Assembly: GCF_025751515.1 (NCBI RefSeq)
Contig: NZ_JAOWLE010000001.1
Span: forward strand, 558,001-622,000
Length of the DNA stretch: 64,000 bases
Source: Actibacterium sp. XHP0104
GTDB taxonomy: Bacteria; Pseudomonadota; Alphaproteobacteria; Rhodobacterales; Rhodobacteraceae
Direction: 5' to 3'
A program made the position numbers and the translations under genes. The notes beneath the pieces were generated by a model that was not told where the DNA came from, did no database searches, and worked only from the letters and a program-made list of their open reading frames with translations. This document shows, piece by piece, positions 25,610 through 34,552 of this stretch; positions within the stretch are counted from its first letter, which is position 1; each line of letters starts with the position of its first letter.

Positions 25610-25902
25610 TGCGGCCGGTTCTGCATGGCGATGTGGTTTCGGCGGCGCGGGCATTGATGGGCTTGCCCGAGGCCGCGCGCCGGGCTGCCTTTCAGGGCAT
25701 GCTGGTGCGGGCCAGTGCGGCCGACGCCTATCGGAAACGGTTCGGCAAGGCGCATCCCGAGTGGGGGAACGGGTCGCTGATGGCGGTGGCCTTGCCGGGC
25801 GTCAAAGGCCCCGAGCCATTTTTGGATGCGCCCGACTATTGCCGGTGCCTGTCGTTGGTGTTCGACATGCTGGTCGAATGGCGGGCGGCGCGGCAGACTT
25901 AG
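25609..25902 (+). CDS. Small conserved protein at the end of the GTA cluster
   Basis: A 97-residue basic protein with no signal peptide or membrane segment. I recognise the motif RASAADAYRKRFGKAHPEWGNGSL as recurring in small proteins that follow GTA genes in Rhodobacterales, with no known function. The ATG overlaps the TGA of the DUF2793 gene by one base. It converges with the DksA-like gene, the two ends overlapping by four bases. Confidence 0.7.
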   Translation: MRPVLHGDVVSAARALMGLPEAARRAAFQGMLVRASAADAYRKRFGKAHPEWGNGSLMAVALPGVKGPEPFLDAPDYCRCLSLVFDMLVEWRAARQT

Positions 25903-26243
25903 CCGCGGGCGCAGGCGATACAGGTTGGCACTGTCGGATCAAGCGTTAGCCTTGCGAGGGCGATTTCGTCGCCGCATTCGGTGCAATAGCCGTATTCGCC
26001 CTGGCCGATCCGGGCCAGGGCGGCGCGGATGCGGTTGGCCTGGCTGTCGCGGCGGCTTTGCTGGGCGCGGGCCATGGCCTGTTGTTGCAGGGCGTCCATG
26101 CGCGACAGTCGGCCGACGGACTGTTGGTCAAGCGTCACGGTGCGGGTGCCATCCTGGCCCAGCTCTTTGTCGGTCTCGACCTGATCCAGCATCTGTCTGA
26201 GTTTGCGGGAGAATTCCGCGATCTCTGCATCGATCATGATCAC
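25899..26243 (-). CDS. DksA/TraR-family zinc-finger protein
   Basis: A 114-residue DksA/TraR-like protein. An N-terminal coiled coil (about 5-80) leads to a C4 zinc finger, with CTECGDEI and CIACARG near the C-terminus. DksA-type proteins bind RNA polymerase through the secondary channel. This short form lacks the long N-terminal part of classical DksA. There are two close Met starts (26243 and 26237). It lies between the GTA cluster (convergent) and cysE (divergent). Confidence 0.88.
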   Translation of the reverse strand: MIMIDAEIAEFSRKLRQMLDQVETDKELGQDGTRTVTLDQQSVGRLSRMDALQQQAMARAQQSRRDSQANRIRAALARIGQGEYGYCTECGDEIALARLTLDPTVPTCIACARG

Positions 26244-26267
26244 AAATCCGTTTCAGCGCTGTAAAAA

Positions 26268-26295
26268 TTGCCCTTGTTGAGATATCTGTTATAGA
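26268..26295 (+). promoter_or_regulatory. Sigma70-like promoter of cysE
   Basis: TTGCCC (26268-26273), 16-bp spacer, TATAGA (26290-26295), 28 bases before the cysE start. Confidence 0.6.
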
Positions 26296-26322
26296 GCCAT
26301 CTCGCAACGAAAGGGCAGTTCA

Positions 26323-27123
26323 ATGGCGAAGACACACGTGCAAGTGGCCTCGATCGATCCGATCTGGCAGAGGCTGTGCAACGAGGCCGAGCAAGCGATT
26401 GTCGACGAGCCGCTCTTGGGGGGGCTGGTTCATTCCAGCATCTTGCATCACCGCACGCTTGAAGCGGCGCTGGCGTACCGGATTTCGCTGAAACTGTCTT
26501 CGGGCGAGATGTCGGACCAGATGCTGCGCGAGATCTGCGATGCAGCCTATCAGTCCGACCCGGCGCTATCCGAGGCGGCGCGCGCCGATCTGGTGGCCGT
26601 TTATGAGCGCGATCCGGCCTGCCATCGGTATTTGCAGCCGCTGCTGTATTTCAAGGGGTTCCAGGCGGTGCAGGCCTATCGGGTCGGTCATTGGCTGTGG
26701 ACCGAGGGTCGGCATGATCTGGCCTATTTCATCCAGATGCGCGTGTCCGAGGAATTCGGCGTCGACATTCACCCGGCGGCCCGGATCGGCAAGGGGATCA
26801 TGATCGACCACGCCCATTCGATCGTGATCGGTGAAACGGCCGTGGTCGGCGATAACGTGTCGATGCTGCATTCGGTGACGCTGGGCGGGACCGGCAAGGA
26901 AGAAGAGGACCGCCATCCCAAGATCGGCGACGGCGTCATGATTGGTGCCGGGGCCAAGGTTCTGGGCAATATCAAGGTTGGTTGCTGCTCGCGTATCGCG
27001 GCGGGGTCGGTGGTGCTGGAAGAGGTGCCCGAGGCGACCACGGTTGCCGGTGTGCCTGCACGGATCGTGGGCAAGGCGGGCTGCGCGCAGCCCAGCGTGA
27101 CCATGGATCAGCTGCTGCCTTGA
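26323..27123 (+). CDS. cysE: Serine O-acetyltransferase
   Basis: A 266-residue serine acetyltransferase, making O-acetylserine for cysteine synthesis. The N-terminal helical domain (about 1-140) carries PLLGGLVHSSILHHRTLEAAL. The left-handed beta-helix of hexapeptide repeats (about 145-250) includes DIHPAARIGKG, the catalytic His-containing DHAHSIVIGETAVVGDNVSMLHSVTLGGTGK, and VAGVPARIVG. It has its own promoter and terminator, so it is monocistronic. Confidence 0.96.
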   Translation: MAKTHVQVASIDPIWQRLCNEAEQAIVDEPLLGGLVHSSILHHRTLEAALAYRISLKLSSGEMSDQMLREICDAAYQSDPALSEAARADLVAVYERDPACHRYLQPLLYFKGFQAVQAYRVGHWLWTEGRHDLAYFIQMRVSEEFGVDIHPAARIGKGIMIDHAHSIVIGETAVVGDNVSMLHSVTLGGTGKEEEDRHPKIGDGVMIGAGAKVLGNIKVGCCSRIAAGSVVLEEVPEATTVAGVPARIVGKAGCAQPSVTMDQLLP

Positions 27124-27151
27124 CACGATATCTGAAACTATCGCACCCGAT

Positions 27152-27190
27152 GAAAAAGCCCTCGCCGGTGATGCTGGCGGGGGCTTTTTC
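27152..27190. terminator. Bidirectional terminator between cysE and pdhC
   Basis: GAAAAAGCCC (27152-27161) pairs with GGGCTTTTTC (27181-27190), with CGCC/GGCG pairing inside. A/T runs on both sides allow it to serve cysE (plus) and the pdh operon (minus). Confidence 0.88.
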
Positions 27191-27203
27191 AGTTTTGGTG
27201 GCC

Positions 27204-28490
27204 TTAAGCCAGCATTGAGATCGGATTTTCCAGCGCGTCGACCAGCACCTGCAGGAACTGGGCGCCCAAGGCGCCGTCGATGACCCGGTGATCGACGGAC
27301 ATGGTAACCGACATGATGGTTGCAGTGGTGACCTGGCCATCATCGCCGACGACTGGTTTTTTGACACCCGCGCCGACGGCAAGGATGCCGCCATGTGGCG
27401 GGTTGATAACCGCGTCGAAATTGTCGATGCCGAACATGCCAAGGTTCGAGATCGCAAAGCTGCCGCCCTGGTATTCATGCGGGGCAAGTTTGCGATCGCG
27501 GGCGCGGGCGGCCAGGTCTTTCATCTCGGTCGAGAGGGCCGATAGTGACTTGGTGTCGGCATCGCGCAGCACCGGGGTAAAGAGCCCGCCGTCAATTGCC
27601 ACGGCAACCGCCACGTCCGAGGGTTTCAACCGCAGCACCCGATCACCGGCCCAGACGGCGTTGCAATCCGGCACCTGTTGCAGGGCGATGGCGGCGGCCT
27701 TGATGATGAAATCATTCACCGAAAGCTTTACGCCGCGCGATTCCAGTGCCTTGTTCATCTGCGCGCGGAAGGCCAGCAGCGTATCCAGCCGGATGTCGCG
27801 GCGCAGGTAGAAATGCGGGATGGTTTGCTTGGCCTCGGTCAGGCGGGCAGCGATGGTCTTGCGCATCCCGTCGAGCTGCACCTCTTCGTAGTCGCGATCG
27901 GCATACATCTTGAGGATGGTATCGGTCGCGGGGCCGGCGGGCATCGCGACAGGGGCCGCGGCGGCGGAAGGTGCGGCTGGCGTCGGGGCGGCCTGCGGGC
28001 TGGCAGAGGCCTTGATCACGTCGGATTTCAGGATGCGGCCCTTGGGGCCAGAGCCCTGGATCTGGGTCAGGTCGAGGCCCTTTTCGGCGGCGATGCGGCG
28101 GGCCACGGGTGTGGCAAAGATGCGGTCGCCAGCGGCGCCTTTAGGTGCGGGCGGGGCAGTTGACGCGGCCAGCGCCGGCGCAGTTGCGGTGTCGGTTGCG
28201 GCGACCTCTGCGGCGGCGGTGGGCTGGGTGATGTCATCTGCGCTTTCGCCATCGGCCAGCAGCACGGCGATGGGCGTGTTGACCTTGACGCCCTGGCTGC
28301 CCTCGTCGATCAGCAGCTTTCCGATCACGCCTTCATCGACGGCCTCGAATTCCATCGTGGCCTTGTCGGTTTCGATCTCGGCCAGCAGGTCGCCGGCGGC
28401 AACGGTATCGCCCTCTTTCACCAGCCACTTGGCCAGAGTGCCTTCCTCCATCGTCGGGGACAGCGCGGGCATCAGGATTTCTGTGGGCAT
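27204..28490 (-). CDS. pdhC: Pyruvate dehydrogenase E2, dihydrolipoamide acetyltransferase
   Basis: A 428-residue E2. An N-terminal lipoyl domain (about 1-78) has the lipoylated Lys in [15 protein letters not shown]. An Ala/Pro-rich linker follows. Next come a subunit-binding domain (about 128-165, [28 protein letters not shown]) and a catalytic domain (about 195-428) with the active-site [13 protein letters not shown]. It transfers acetyl groups to CoA. Last gene of pdhA-pdhB-pdhC, 10 bases after pdhB, with a terminator after it. Confidence 0.95.
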   Translation of the reverse strand: MPTEILMPALSPTMEEGTLAKWLVKEGDTVAAGDLLAEIETDKATMEFEAVDEGVIGKLLIDEGSQGVKVNTPIAVLLADGESADDITQPTAAAEVAATDTATAPALAASTAPPAPKGAAGDRIFATPVARRIAAEKGLDLTQIQGSGPKGRILKSDVIKASASPQAAPTPAAPSAAAAPVAMPAGPATDTILKMYADRDYEEVQLDGMRKTIAARLTEAKQTIPHFYLRRDIRLDTLLAFRAQMNKALESRGVKLSVNDFIIKAAAIALQQVPDCNAVWAGDRVLRLKPSDVAVAVAIDGGLFTPVLRDADTKSLSALSTEMKDLAARARDRKLAPHEYQGGSFAISNLGMFGIDNFDAVINPPHGGILAVGAGVKKPVVGDDGQVTTATIMSVTMSVDHRVIDGALGAQFLQVLVDALENPISMLA

Positions 28491-28500
28491 CGCGGGCTCC

Positions 28501-29865
28501 TTAACGGTAGGTCACGGCTTTGACGGCATCGATGACCTCTTGCGTGGTCATCAGGGCGTGTTTTTCCAGGTTGGCCGCATAGGGCATGGGCACGTCCTTG
28601 CCGGTGCAGGTAATGACCGGTGCGTCGAGATAGTCGAATGCCTGCTGCATGACAACCGAGCCGATATAGCTGCCGATCGAGCCGACGGGCCAGCCCTCTT
28701 CGACAGTGACGCAGCGGTTGGTTTTCATCACTGAGCGCACGATCGTGTCGGTATCCATCGGGCGCAGGGTGCGCAGGTCGATGACCTCGGCGCTGATGCC
28801 TTCCTTGGCCAGCTCATCGGCGGCCTCCAGCGCATAGGTCATGCCGATGCCAAAGCTGACGATGGTCACGTCGGTGCCTTCGCGCCAGATCCGGGCCTTG
28901 CCCAGCGGCACGGTGAAATCCTCCATCACCGGCACGTCGAAGGATTTGCCGTAGAGGATCTCGTTTTCCAGGAACACAACCGGGTTGGGATCGCGGATCG
29001 CCGATTTCAGCAGGCCCTTGGCGTCTGAGGCCGAGTAGGGCATCACCACCTTGAGGCCCGGGATCTGCGCATACCAGGCGGCATAGTCCTGGCTGTGCTG
29101 CGCGGCGACGCGGGCGGCGGCGCCGTTGGGACCGCGGAACACCATCGGCGCGCCCATCTGGCCGCCCGACATGTACAGCGTCTTGGCGGCCGAGTTGATG
29201 ATGTGGTCGATGGCCTGCATGGCAAAGTTGAAGGTCATGAATTCGACGATCGGGCGCAGGCCGCCAAAGGCCGCGCCCGTGGCGATGCCGGCAAAGCCGT
29301 GTTCGGTGATCGGCGTGTCAATCACGCGCTTGCCACTGAATTCTTCCAGCAGGCCCTGGCTGATCTTGTAGGCGCCCTGGTATTCGGCAACCTCTTCGCC
29401 CATCAGGAACACGGTGTCGTCGCGGCGCATTTCCTCGGCCATGGCATCGCGCAGGGCCTCGCGCACGGTGGTGCTGCGCATCTCGGTGCCTTCGGGAATT
29501 TCGGGTTCTGCCACCACGACGGGGGCCACCGGGGCGGCGGCCGCGGCAGGCGCGGGGGCAGGGGTGTCGGATGCCGGGGCCTCGGTCACAGGGGCCGCCG
29601 TTGCGACGGCATCGGCATCTTCGCCTTCCTCGATCAGAATCGCGATCGGGGTGTTCACCTTGACGTTCTGGGTGCCCTCGGCCACCAGGATCTTGCCCAT
29701 GACGCCCTCGTCGACGGCCTCGAATTCCATCGTGGCCTTGTCGGTTTCGATCTCGGCGATGATATCGCCCGAAGAGATGGTATCGCCCTCTTTCACCAGC
29801 CATTTGGCCAGGGTGCCTTCCTCCATCGTCGGAGACAGCGCGGGCATCAGCAGTTCGGTTGCCAT
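28501..29865 (-). CDS. pdhB: Pyruvate dehydrogenase E1 beta with fused lipoyl domain
   Basis: A 454-residue protein. The first ~80 residues are a complete lipoyl domain ([15 protein letters not shown]) nearly identical in pattern to that of the E2. An Ala/Pro linker (about 85-125) leads to the transketolase-like E1 beta domain (about 130-454: [42 protein letters not shown]). A lipoyl domain on E1 beta is typical of alphaproteobacteria. It lies 12 bases after pdhA and 10 before pdhC. Confidence 0.95.
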   Translation of the reverse strand: MATELLMPALSPTMEEGTLAKWLVKEGDTISSGDIIAEIETDKATMEFEAVDEGVMGKILVAEGTQNVKVNTPIAILIEEGEDADAVATAAPVTEAPASDTPAPAPAAAAAPVAPVVVAEPEIPEGTEMRSTTVREALRDAMAEEMRRDDTVFLMGEEVAEYQGAYKISQGLLEEFSGKRVIDTPITEHGFAGIATGAAFGGLRPIVEFMTFNFAMQAIDHIINSAAKTLYMSGGQMGAPMVFRGPNGAAARVAAQHSQDYAAWYAQIPGLKVVMPYSASDAKGLLKSAIRDPNPVVFLENEILYGKSFDVPVMEDFTVPLGKARIWREGTDVTIVSFGIGMTYALEAADELAKEGISAEVIDLRTLRPMDTDTIVRSVMKTNRCVTVEEGWPVGSIGSYIGSVVMQQAFDYLDAPVITCTGKDVPMPYAANLEKHALMTTQEVIDAVKAVTYR

Positions 29866-29877
29866 GATCTCTCTCCC

Positions 29878-30873
29878 TCAGGTCTCGGCGTAGATGTCGG
29901 TCCACAGCTCGTCGAGCGCGGGCTCGGGGCTGATGCGGGCGAATTCGGCGGATTCATTGACCACCGCCTTGATATCCTTGTCGATCTGCTTCAGCTCGTC
30001 CTCGGTGACGTGCTCGCCTTGCAGCAGCAGCGCGCGGACGTTTTCGATCGGGTCGCGTTCCTCGCGCATTTTCTGCACCTCTTCGCGGGTGCGGTATTTC
30101 GCCGGGTCGGACATCGAGTGGCCGCGATAGCGATAGGTTTTCACCTCGAGGATATAGGGCCCGTTGCCGGCGCGGCAGTGGGCCACGGCCTTTTCGCCGG
30201 CCTCTTTCACCGCCAGCACGTTCATGCCGTCAACCGGCTCGCCCGGGATGCCAAAGGCCTGACCGCGGGTATAAAGCTCTGGCGTCGAGGTCGAGCGGTT
30301 CTGCGCGGTGCCCATAGCATACTGGTTGTTCTCGATCACGAAGATCACCGGCAGTTTCCAAAGGGCCGCCATGTTGAAAGTCTCGTAGACCTGGCCCTGG
30401 TTGGCAGCGCCGTCACCGAAATAGGTGAAGGTCACGCGGCCGTTTTCCAGGTATTTGTCGGCGAATGCCAGCCCCGCGCCCAGCGGCACCTGCGCCCCGA
30501 CGATGCCATGGCCGCCGTAGAAATGCTTTTCCTTGCTGAACATGTGCATCGAGCCGCCCTTGCCGCGCGAATAGCCGCCTTCGCGCCCGGTCAGCTCGGC
30601 CATGACCCCGTTCGGGTCCATGCCGCAGGCCAGCATATGGCCGTGGTCGCGATACGAGGTGATGCGCTTGTCGCCTTCCTCGGTCGCGGCTTCCAGGCCG
30701 ACCACAACGGCCTCTTGCCCGATGTAGAGATGGCAGAACCCGCCGATCAGCCCCATACCATAGAGCTGCCCCGCCTTTTCCTCGAATCGCCGGATCAACA
30801 GCATGTCGCGGTAGTAGGACAGCAGTTCTTCCTTGGATGTATTTGATTTCTTGGTGGTTTTTCGCGCGGCCAT
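29878..30873 (-). CDS. pdhA: Pyruvate dehydrogenase E1 alpha
   Basis: A 331-residue E1 alpha. It has the thiamine diphosphate motif GDGAANQGQVYETFNMAALW ending in IENN (about 165-195), the phosphorylation-loop region YRYRGHSMSDPAKYR near 270, and GGHGIVGAQVPLGAGLAFA. With E1 beta it decarboxylates pyruvate. First gene of the operon. The N-terminus (MAARKTTKKSN) is basic. A 20-bp perfect palindrome lies just upstream and may be an operator. Confidence 0.96.
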   Translation of the reverse strand: MAARKTTKKSNTSKEELLSYYRDMLLIRRFEEKAGQLYGMGLIGGFCHLYIGQEAVVVGLEAATEEGDKRITSYRDHGHMLACGMDPNGVMAELTGREGGYSRGKGGSMHMFSKEKHFYGGHGIVGAQVPLGAGLAFADKYLENGRVTFTYFGDGAANQGQVYETFNMAALWKLPVIFVIENNQYAMGTAQNRSTSTPELYTRGQAFGIPGEPVDGMNVLAVKEAGEKAVAHCRAGNGPYILEVKTYRYRGHSMSDPAKYRTREEVQKMREERDPIENVRALLLQGEHVTEDELKQIDKDIKAVVNESAEFARISPEPALDELWTDIYAET

Positions 30874-30900
30874 GCGAAGCGCCTCCCCGGACTAAGAAAT

Positions 30901-30920
30901 ATAGTTTAACGTTAAACTAT
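30901..30920. promoter_or_regulatory. 20-bp perfect palindrome upstream of pdhA, probable operator
   Basis: ATAGTTTAAC followed directly by its reverse complement GTTAAACTAT, 28 bases before the pdhA start. It sits in an AT-rich patch that would overlap the promoter. Perfect symmetry of this length is expected of a homodimeric regulator site. I cannot name the regulator. Confidence 0.6.
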
Positions 30921-31000
30921 TAAATATCAGACGGGGCGGAAAAATTCGAGCCTGAAAATCCAAAATTATCGTTTGATTTCGCTGCGTTGCGGAATGTTCT

Positions 31001-31303
31001 TCAACGAACGACCAGCTCATCAGGACGCATCAGGCCCAGCACATCGCGGGCCCGCTCATCCAGCAGATCGAGATCAAGATAATCATCAGATAGGCGTCGT
31101 GTCTTGTTCGACAAGAGCGCAATTTCCTGTTCAAGGGAAGCTTTTTCTGCCCGCAGCGTGTCGGCCTCGGCCTCGGCCTGGATGCGCCGAAACAGCCCAT
31201 AGTCGCCCTGAACGGCGGCAAAGGTGAAATAGCTGCCAAGCGCGAACATGACTGTTGCGTAGATCGCGCCGCCAAGCATGGGACGTTTGCGGGTGTTGCT
31301 CAT
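31001..31303 (-). CDS. FtsB-like septum formation protein
   Basis: A 100-residue protein with one N-terminal membrane helix (about 12-30, IYATVMFALGSYFTFAAV) followed by a coiled coil (about 40-75, RIQAEAEADTLRAEKASLEQE) and a C-terminal DERARDVLGLMRPDELVV motif typical of the FtsB/DivIC family. These proteins link FtsL and FtsQ in the divisome. ATG 31303 is chosen because AGAGG lies upstream and the helix is placed normally. It lies upstream of the pdh operon on the same strand. Confidence 0.88.
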   Translation of the reverse strand: MSNTRKRPMLGGAIYATVMFALGSYFTFAAVQGDYGLFRRIQAEAEADTLRAEKASLEQEIALLSNKTRRLSDDYLDLDLLDERARDVLGLMRPDELVVR

Positions 31304-31416
31304 CTGTCTGCCTCTGGGTCGCCTCTTGTCGGGCGATAGGGTCACAATGGCATATTCGAATGGTCGTGTGAATCCCAAAAGAGCAACAAAATATGGGATT
31401 TTCGCGGTTTTTCGGC

Positions 31417-31830
31417 TTAGTTCTTCTTGATCGGAACGCCGTAGAGTTCCAGCTTGTGCCCAAGCAGGCGATAGCCCAGCCGTTGGGCGATCTTTTCCTG
31501 CAATACCTCGATCTCGGGGTCGACGAATTCGATCACCTCGCCGCTGTTCATGTCGAACAGGTGGTCGTGGTGTTCGCGCTCGGCATCCTCATATCGGGCG
31601 CGACCGTCCCCGAATTCCAGCTTGTCCAGAATACCGGCCTCTTCGAACAGCTTGACCGTGCGATAGACCGTGGCGATCGAGATCTTGGGATCGATCGCGC
31701 TGGCGCGGGCATAGAGGGTTTCGGCATCGGGGTGGTCGTCGCTGTCTTGCAGCACCTGCGCGATTACCCGGCGCTGGCCGGTCATGCGCAGGCCCTTGGC
31801 CTCGCAACGGGTCAGGATGGTGTCGGTCAT
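31417..31830 (-). CDS. Fur-family metal-responsive regulator (Fur/Mur type)
   Basis: A 137-residue Fur-family protein. The winged helix (about 1-80) contains LRMTGQRRVIAQVLQDS and the recognition region ISIATVYRTVKLFEEAGI. The C-terminal dimer domain has the metal site HHDH at 87-90 and FDMNSGEVIEF. There is no C-terminal CxxC zinc site, as in many alphaproteobacterial Fur/Mur proteins. Whether it senses iron or manganese cannot be told from the sequence. ATG 31830 is chosen for the MTDTILTRCEAKG start. A longer start at 31854 is possible. Confidence 0.9.
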   Translation of the reverse strand: MTDTILTRCEAKGLRMTGQRRVIAQVLQDSDDHPDAETLYARASAIDPKISIATVYRTVKLFEEAGILDKLEFGDGRARYEDAEREHHDHLFDMNSGEVIEFVDPEIEVLQEKIAQRLGYRLLGHKLELYGVPIKKN

Positions 31831-31923
31831 AAGCGGCGCCCCGGGTTGTCGCACAGGGGTTTAGTCAAAATACCGCCCCGGCGCCAGTCGTTTGCGCAAC
31901 CATCCCCGCAGTTTACGCAGGAT

Positions 31924-33354
31924 TCAGGTGCCGCAAAAGGTGCGGGTCACGGTTTCCTCGGGCCGTGGCGGGAGGGCATAGGCGGCTTGCTTGGGCTGAT
32001 CGTCGAAAGGCCGGGCCAAAACGGCGTTCAGCGCGTGAAACGGCGTCAGGTCGCCGGTCAGCGCCGCCTGAATCGCCTGTTCGATGCGATGGTTGCGCGG
32101 GATATAGGCCGGGCTGGCGGCGCGCAGGCGGGCCTGATGGTCGGGCAGGTCACGCGCCAGCCGCGCCTGCCAGGCCGTGGCCCATTGGTCAAAGGCCTCG
32201 GCCTGGGTGAACTGATCGCGGGCGCTGTCATCTGCAAGCCCGCGAAACGTGTTGGTGAAATCGGCGCGGGCAAAGGCCATGCGGTCAAGCAACCCGCTGA
32301 TCAGGTCGGCGTCCTCGGGTTCGGCCGTGGTCAGGCCCAGCTTGGCGCGGAACACCGACAGCCATTCCGCGCGGAACAGGTCACCAAAACCCCGCAGCGC
32401 GGCGGTGGCGGTCTCGACCGCGGCCTCGTCATTGTCATTGATCAGCGGCAGCAGCGACGATGCCAGCTGCGCCAGGTTCCAGACCGCGATATCGGGCTGG
32501 CGGGAAAAGGCATAGCGGCCGTGCTGGTCGATCGAGCTGAACACCTTGTCGGGGTGATAGGTATCCATGAAGGCGCAGGGGCCATAGTCGATGGTTTCGC
32601 CCGATATGGTCATGTTGTCGGTGTTCATCACCCCATGGATAAAGCCCACACCCATCCAGCGCGCGATCAGCCGGGCCTGAGCCGCGATCACGCCGTTCAG
32701 CAGGTCCAGCGCGGTTTCGGCCTGCGGATAGTGGCGGGCAATGGCGTGGTCGGTCAGCAGGCGCAGGGCTTCGGTATCGCCGCGGGCGGCGAAGTACTGA
32801 AACGTGCCGACGCGGATATGGCTGGCGGCGACGCGGGTCAAAACGGCGCCGGGCAGGGGGCGTTCGCGCAGCACGGCCTCGCCGGTGGTGACGGCGGCCA
32901 GCGCGCGGCTCGTCGGGATGCCAAGCGCGTGCATGGCCTCGGAGACAATATATTCGCGCAGAACCGGGCCGATCGCCGCGCGCCCGTCGCCCCGGCGTGA
33001 AAACGGGGTGGGGCCCGCGCCTTTCAGCTGGATATCGCGGCGGGTGCCGTTGGTGTCGATGACCTCGCCCAGCAAGATCGCGCGCCCGTCGCCCAGCTGC
33101 GGCACCCAGCCGCCGAACTGGTGCCCGGCATAGGCCTGGGCCAGCGGCGCGGCGCCCTCGGGCACGGCGTTTCCGGCCAGCATCTGCACCCCCGAGGCGC
33201 TGCGCAGCGTCTGGGGGGCAAGCCCCAGCTCTTGCGCCAGTGTGTCATTCACCGCGATCAGGCCGGGGCTGGCGACCGGTGTCGGGTCCAGCCGGGCGTG
33301 AAACCGGCCGGGCAGGCGGGCATAGGAATTGTCAAAGGGCAGGGACAGGGGCAT
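31924..33354 (-). CDS. selO: Protein adenylyltransferase SelO (YdiU family)
   Basis: A 476-residue SelO pseudokinase that transfers AMP to target proteins. Visible are the N-terminal [21 protein letters not shown], the [23 protein letters not shown] nucleotide-binding region near 68-90, [35 protein letters not shown] near 115-150, and [26 protein letters not shown] near 222-247. The C-terminus RTFCGT keeps the Cys that is selenocysteine in animal homologues. The length is normal. Confidence 0.95.
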   Translation of the reverse strand: MPLSLPFDNSYARLPGRFHARLDPTPVASPGLIAVNDTLAQELGLAPQTLRSASGVQMLAGNAVPEGAAPLAQAYAGHQFGGWVPQLGDGRAILLGEVIDTNGTRRDIQLKGAGPTPFSRRGDGRAAIGPVLREYIVSEAMHALGIPTSRALAAVTTGEAVLRERPLPGAVLTRVAASHIRVGTFQYFAARGDTEALRLLTDHAIARHYPQAETALDLLNGVIAAQARLIARWMGVGFIHGVMNTDNMTISGETIDYGPCAFMDTYHPDKVFSSIDQHGRYAFSRQPDIAVWNLAQLASSLLPLINDNDEAAVETATAALRGFGDLFRAEWLSVFRAKLGLTTAEPEDADLISGLLDRMAFARADFTNTFRGLADDSARDQFTQAEAFDQWATAWQARLARDLPDHQARLRAASPAYIPRNHRIEQAIQAALTGDLTPFHALNAVLARPFDDQPKQAAYALPPRPEETVTRTFCGT

Positions 33355-33411
33355 GGAGCATCCTTTCGGTGTAAATCTAGTATCCGGGATGCAGCTTTGC
33401 CAGTGGCCATG

Positions 33412-33439
33412 AAAAAGGCGCCAGGCATGGCCCGGCGCC
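33412..33439 (-). terminator. Terminator of the iron-binding protein gene
   Basis: GGCGCCAGG (33417-33425) and CCCGGCGCC (33431-33439) form a stem. The AAAAA on the left gives the U-run on the minus strand. Confidence 0.8.
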
Positions 33440-33460
33440 CCATATCAGATTGAGCGCAGA

Positions 33461-34471
33461 TCAGCCGTCGAAATCGACGGTTTCCACCAGCCGCAGCGCA
33501 TCGGCGCGCAGCGGGGCCAGTTCCATCAGGTTGACTGTGTCGGGCGCGCATTCCCCCCAGCTTTGCACCAGCTCCGAGGCCTCGGTGCCCGGAACGACCG
33601 GGTATTCGTGGTTGATCTCGGCATAGATTTCCTGCGCCTCTTGCGAGGTCAGGAATTCCATCAGCTTGACGGCCTCGTCGCGGTTGGGGGCGGCCTTGGT
33701 CAGGGCCACGCCGGACACGTTCATATGGGTGCCGGCGCCCTCGAACACGGGGAACAGCACGTTGACCGCATCGGCCCATGCCTTTTGTTCGGGGTCGGCG
33801 ACCATCTGGCCCATGTAATAGGTGTTACCCAGGCTGATGTCGCATTCGCCGGCCCAGATCGCCTTGACCTGCGCGCGGTCATTGCCCTGCGGCTTGCGGG
33901 CGAGGTTGGCCTTGACGCCTTCGAGCCAGGTCTTGGTGTAGTCTTCGCCGTGGTGCTTGATCATCGCCGCGACCAGCGCCAGCGTATAGCCATGCGCGCC
34001 CGAGCGGGTACAGATGCGGCCCTGCCATTTCGGGTCGGCCAGATCTTCGTAAGAGGTGACATCGGCCGGATCGACACGATCCTTGCTGGCATAGACGATG
34101 CGGGCGCGGGTGGTGACGCCGAACCACTGGTTGTCGGGGTCGCGGAACTCGGCGGGGATGTTGGCGGTCAGAACTTCGCTTTCAACCGGCTGGGTGACGC
34201 CACCGGCGACGGCCTCGGCCAGGCGCGAGATATCGACCGTCAGGATCAGGTCGGCGGGCGAGCGGTCGCCTTCGGCCTGCAGGCGCTCGACCAGGCCCTT
34301 GTCGATGAAGGACACGTTGGTCTTGATGCCGGTCTCGGCCGTAAAGGCGTCGAGGATCGGCTGGATCAGCTCGGGCTGGCGGTAGGAATAGATGTTCACA
34401 TCGGCCAGCGCGGGCAGGGCCGTGGCCATCACGGCAAAGCTGAGCGCGGCGGTGCGCAGGGTACGGGTCAT
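33461..34471 (-). CDS. Iron(III) ABC transporter substrate-binding protein
   Basis: A 336-residue periplasmic protein of the FbpA/FutA/AfuA type. It has a signal peptide ending ALPALA (about residue 24), then DVNIYSYRQPELIQPILDAFTAETGIKTNV. The Tyr residues typical of iron binding appear in NTYYMGQM near 215. No permease or ATPase genes adjoin it, so they must lie elsewhere. ATG 34471 is chosen over 34495 because the signal peptide then has normal length. Iron as substrate is inferred from the family. Confidence 0.9.
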   Translation of the reverse strand: MTRTLRTAALSFAVMATALPALADVNIYSYRQPELIQPILDAFTAETGIKTNVSFIDKGLVERLQAEGDRSPADLILTVDISRLAEAVAGGVTQPVESEVLTANIPAEFRDPDNQWFGVTTRARIVYASKDRVDPADVTSYEDLADPKWQGRICTRSGAHGYTLALVAAMIKHHGEDYTKTWLEGVKANLARKPQGNDRAQVKAIWAGECDISLGNTYYMGQMVADPEQKAWADAVNVLFPVFEGAGTHMNVSGVALTKAAPNRDEAVKLMEFLTSQEAQEIYAEINHEYPVVPGTEASELVQSWGECAPDTVNLMELAPLRADALRLVETVDFDG

Positions 34472-34501
34472 GGGTTCGCTCCACGTTGAAATCATGGGCG
34501 C

Positions 34502-34530
34502 CTTAAACCCGACTCTTTTGGTCGGGTCAA
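34502..34530 (-). promoter_or_regulatory. Promoter with inverted repeat upstream of the iron-binding protein gene
   Basis: On the minus strand: -35 TTGACC (34530-34525), 17-bp spacer, -10 TTTAAG (34507-34502). The spacer and -35 edge contain the inverted repeat ACCCGAC / GTCGGGT (34507-34513, 34521-34527), which could be an operator or a weak mazG terminator. Confidence 0.45.
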
Positions 34531-34552
34531 TACCTGAATTAATTTGTCGGCT

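Noticed and set aside
10691-25902. Prophage
   Set aside because: There is no integrase, repressor, replication or lysis gene and no flanking direct repeats were seen. Gene order and content match gene transfer agents.
30901-30920. CtrA box at the pdhA palindrome
   Set aside because: The two TTAA elements are separated by 2 bases, not 7. It fits a different dimeric regulator better.
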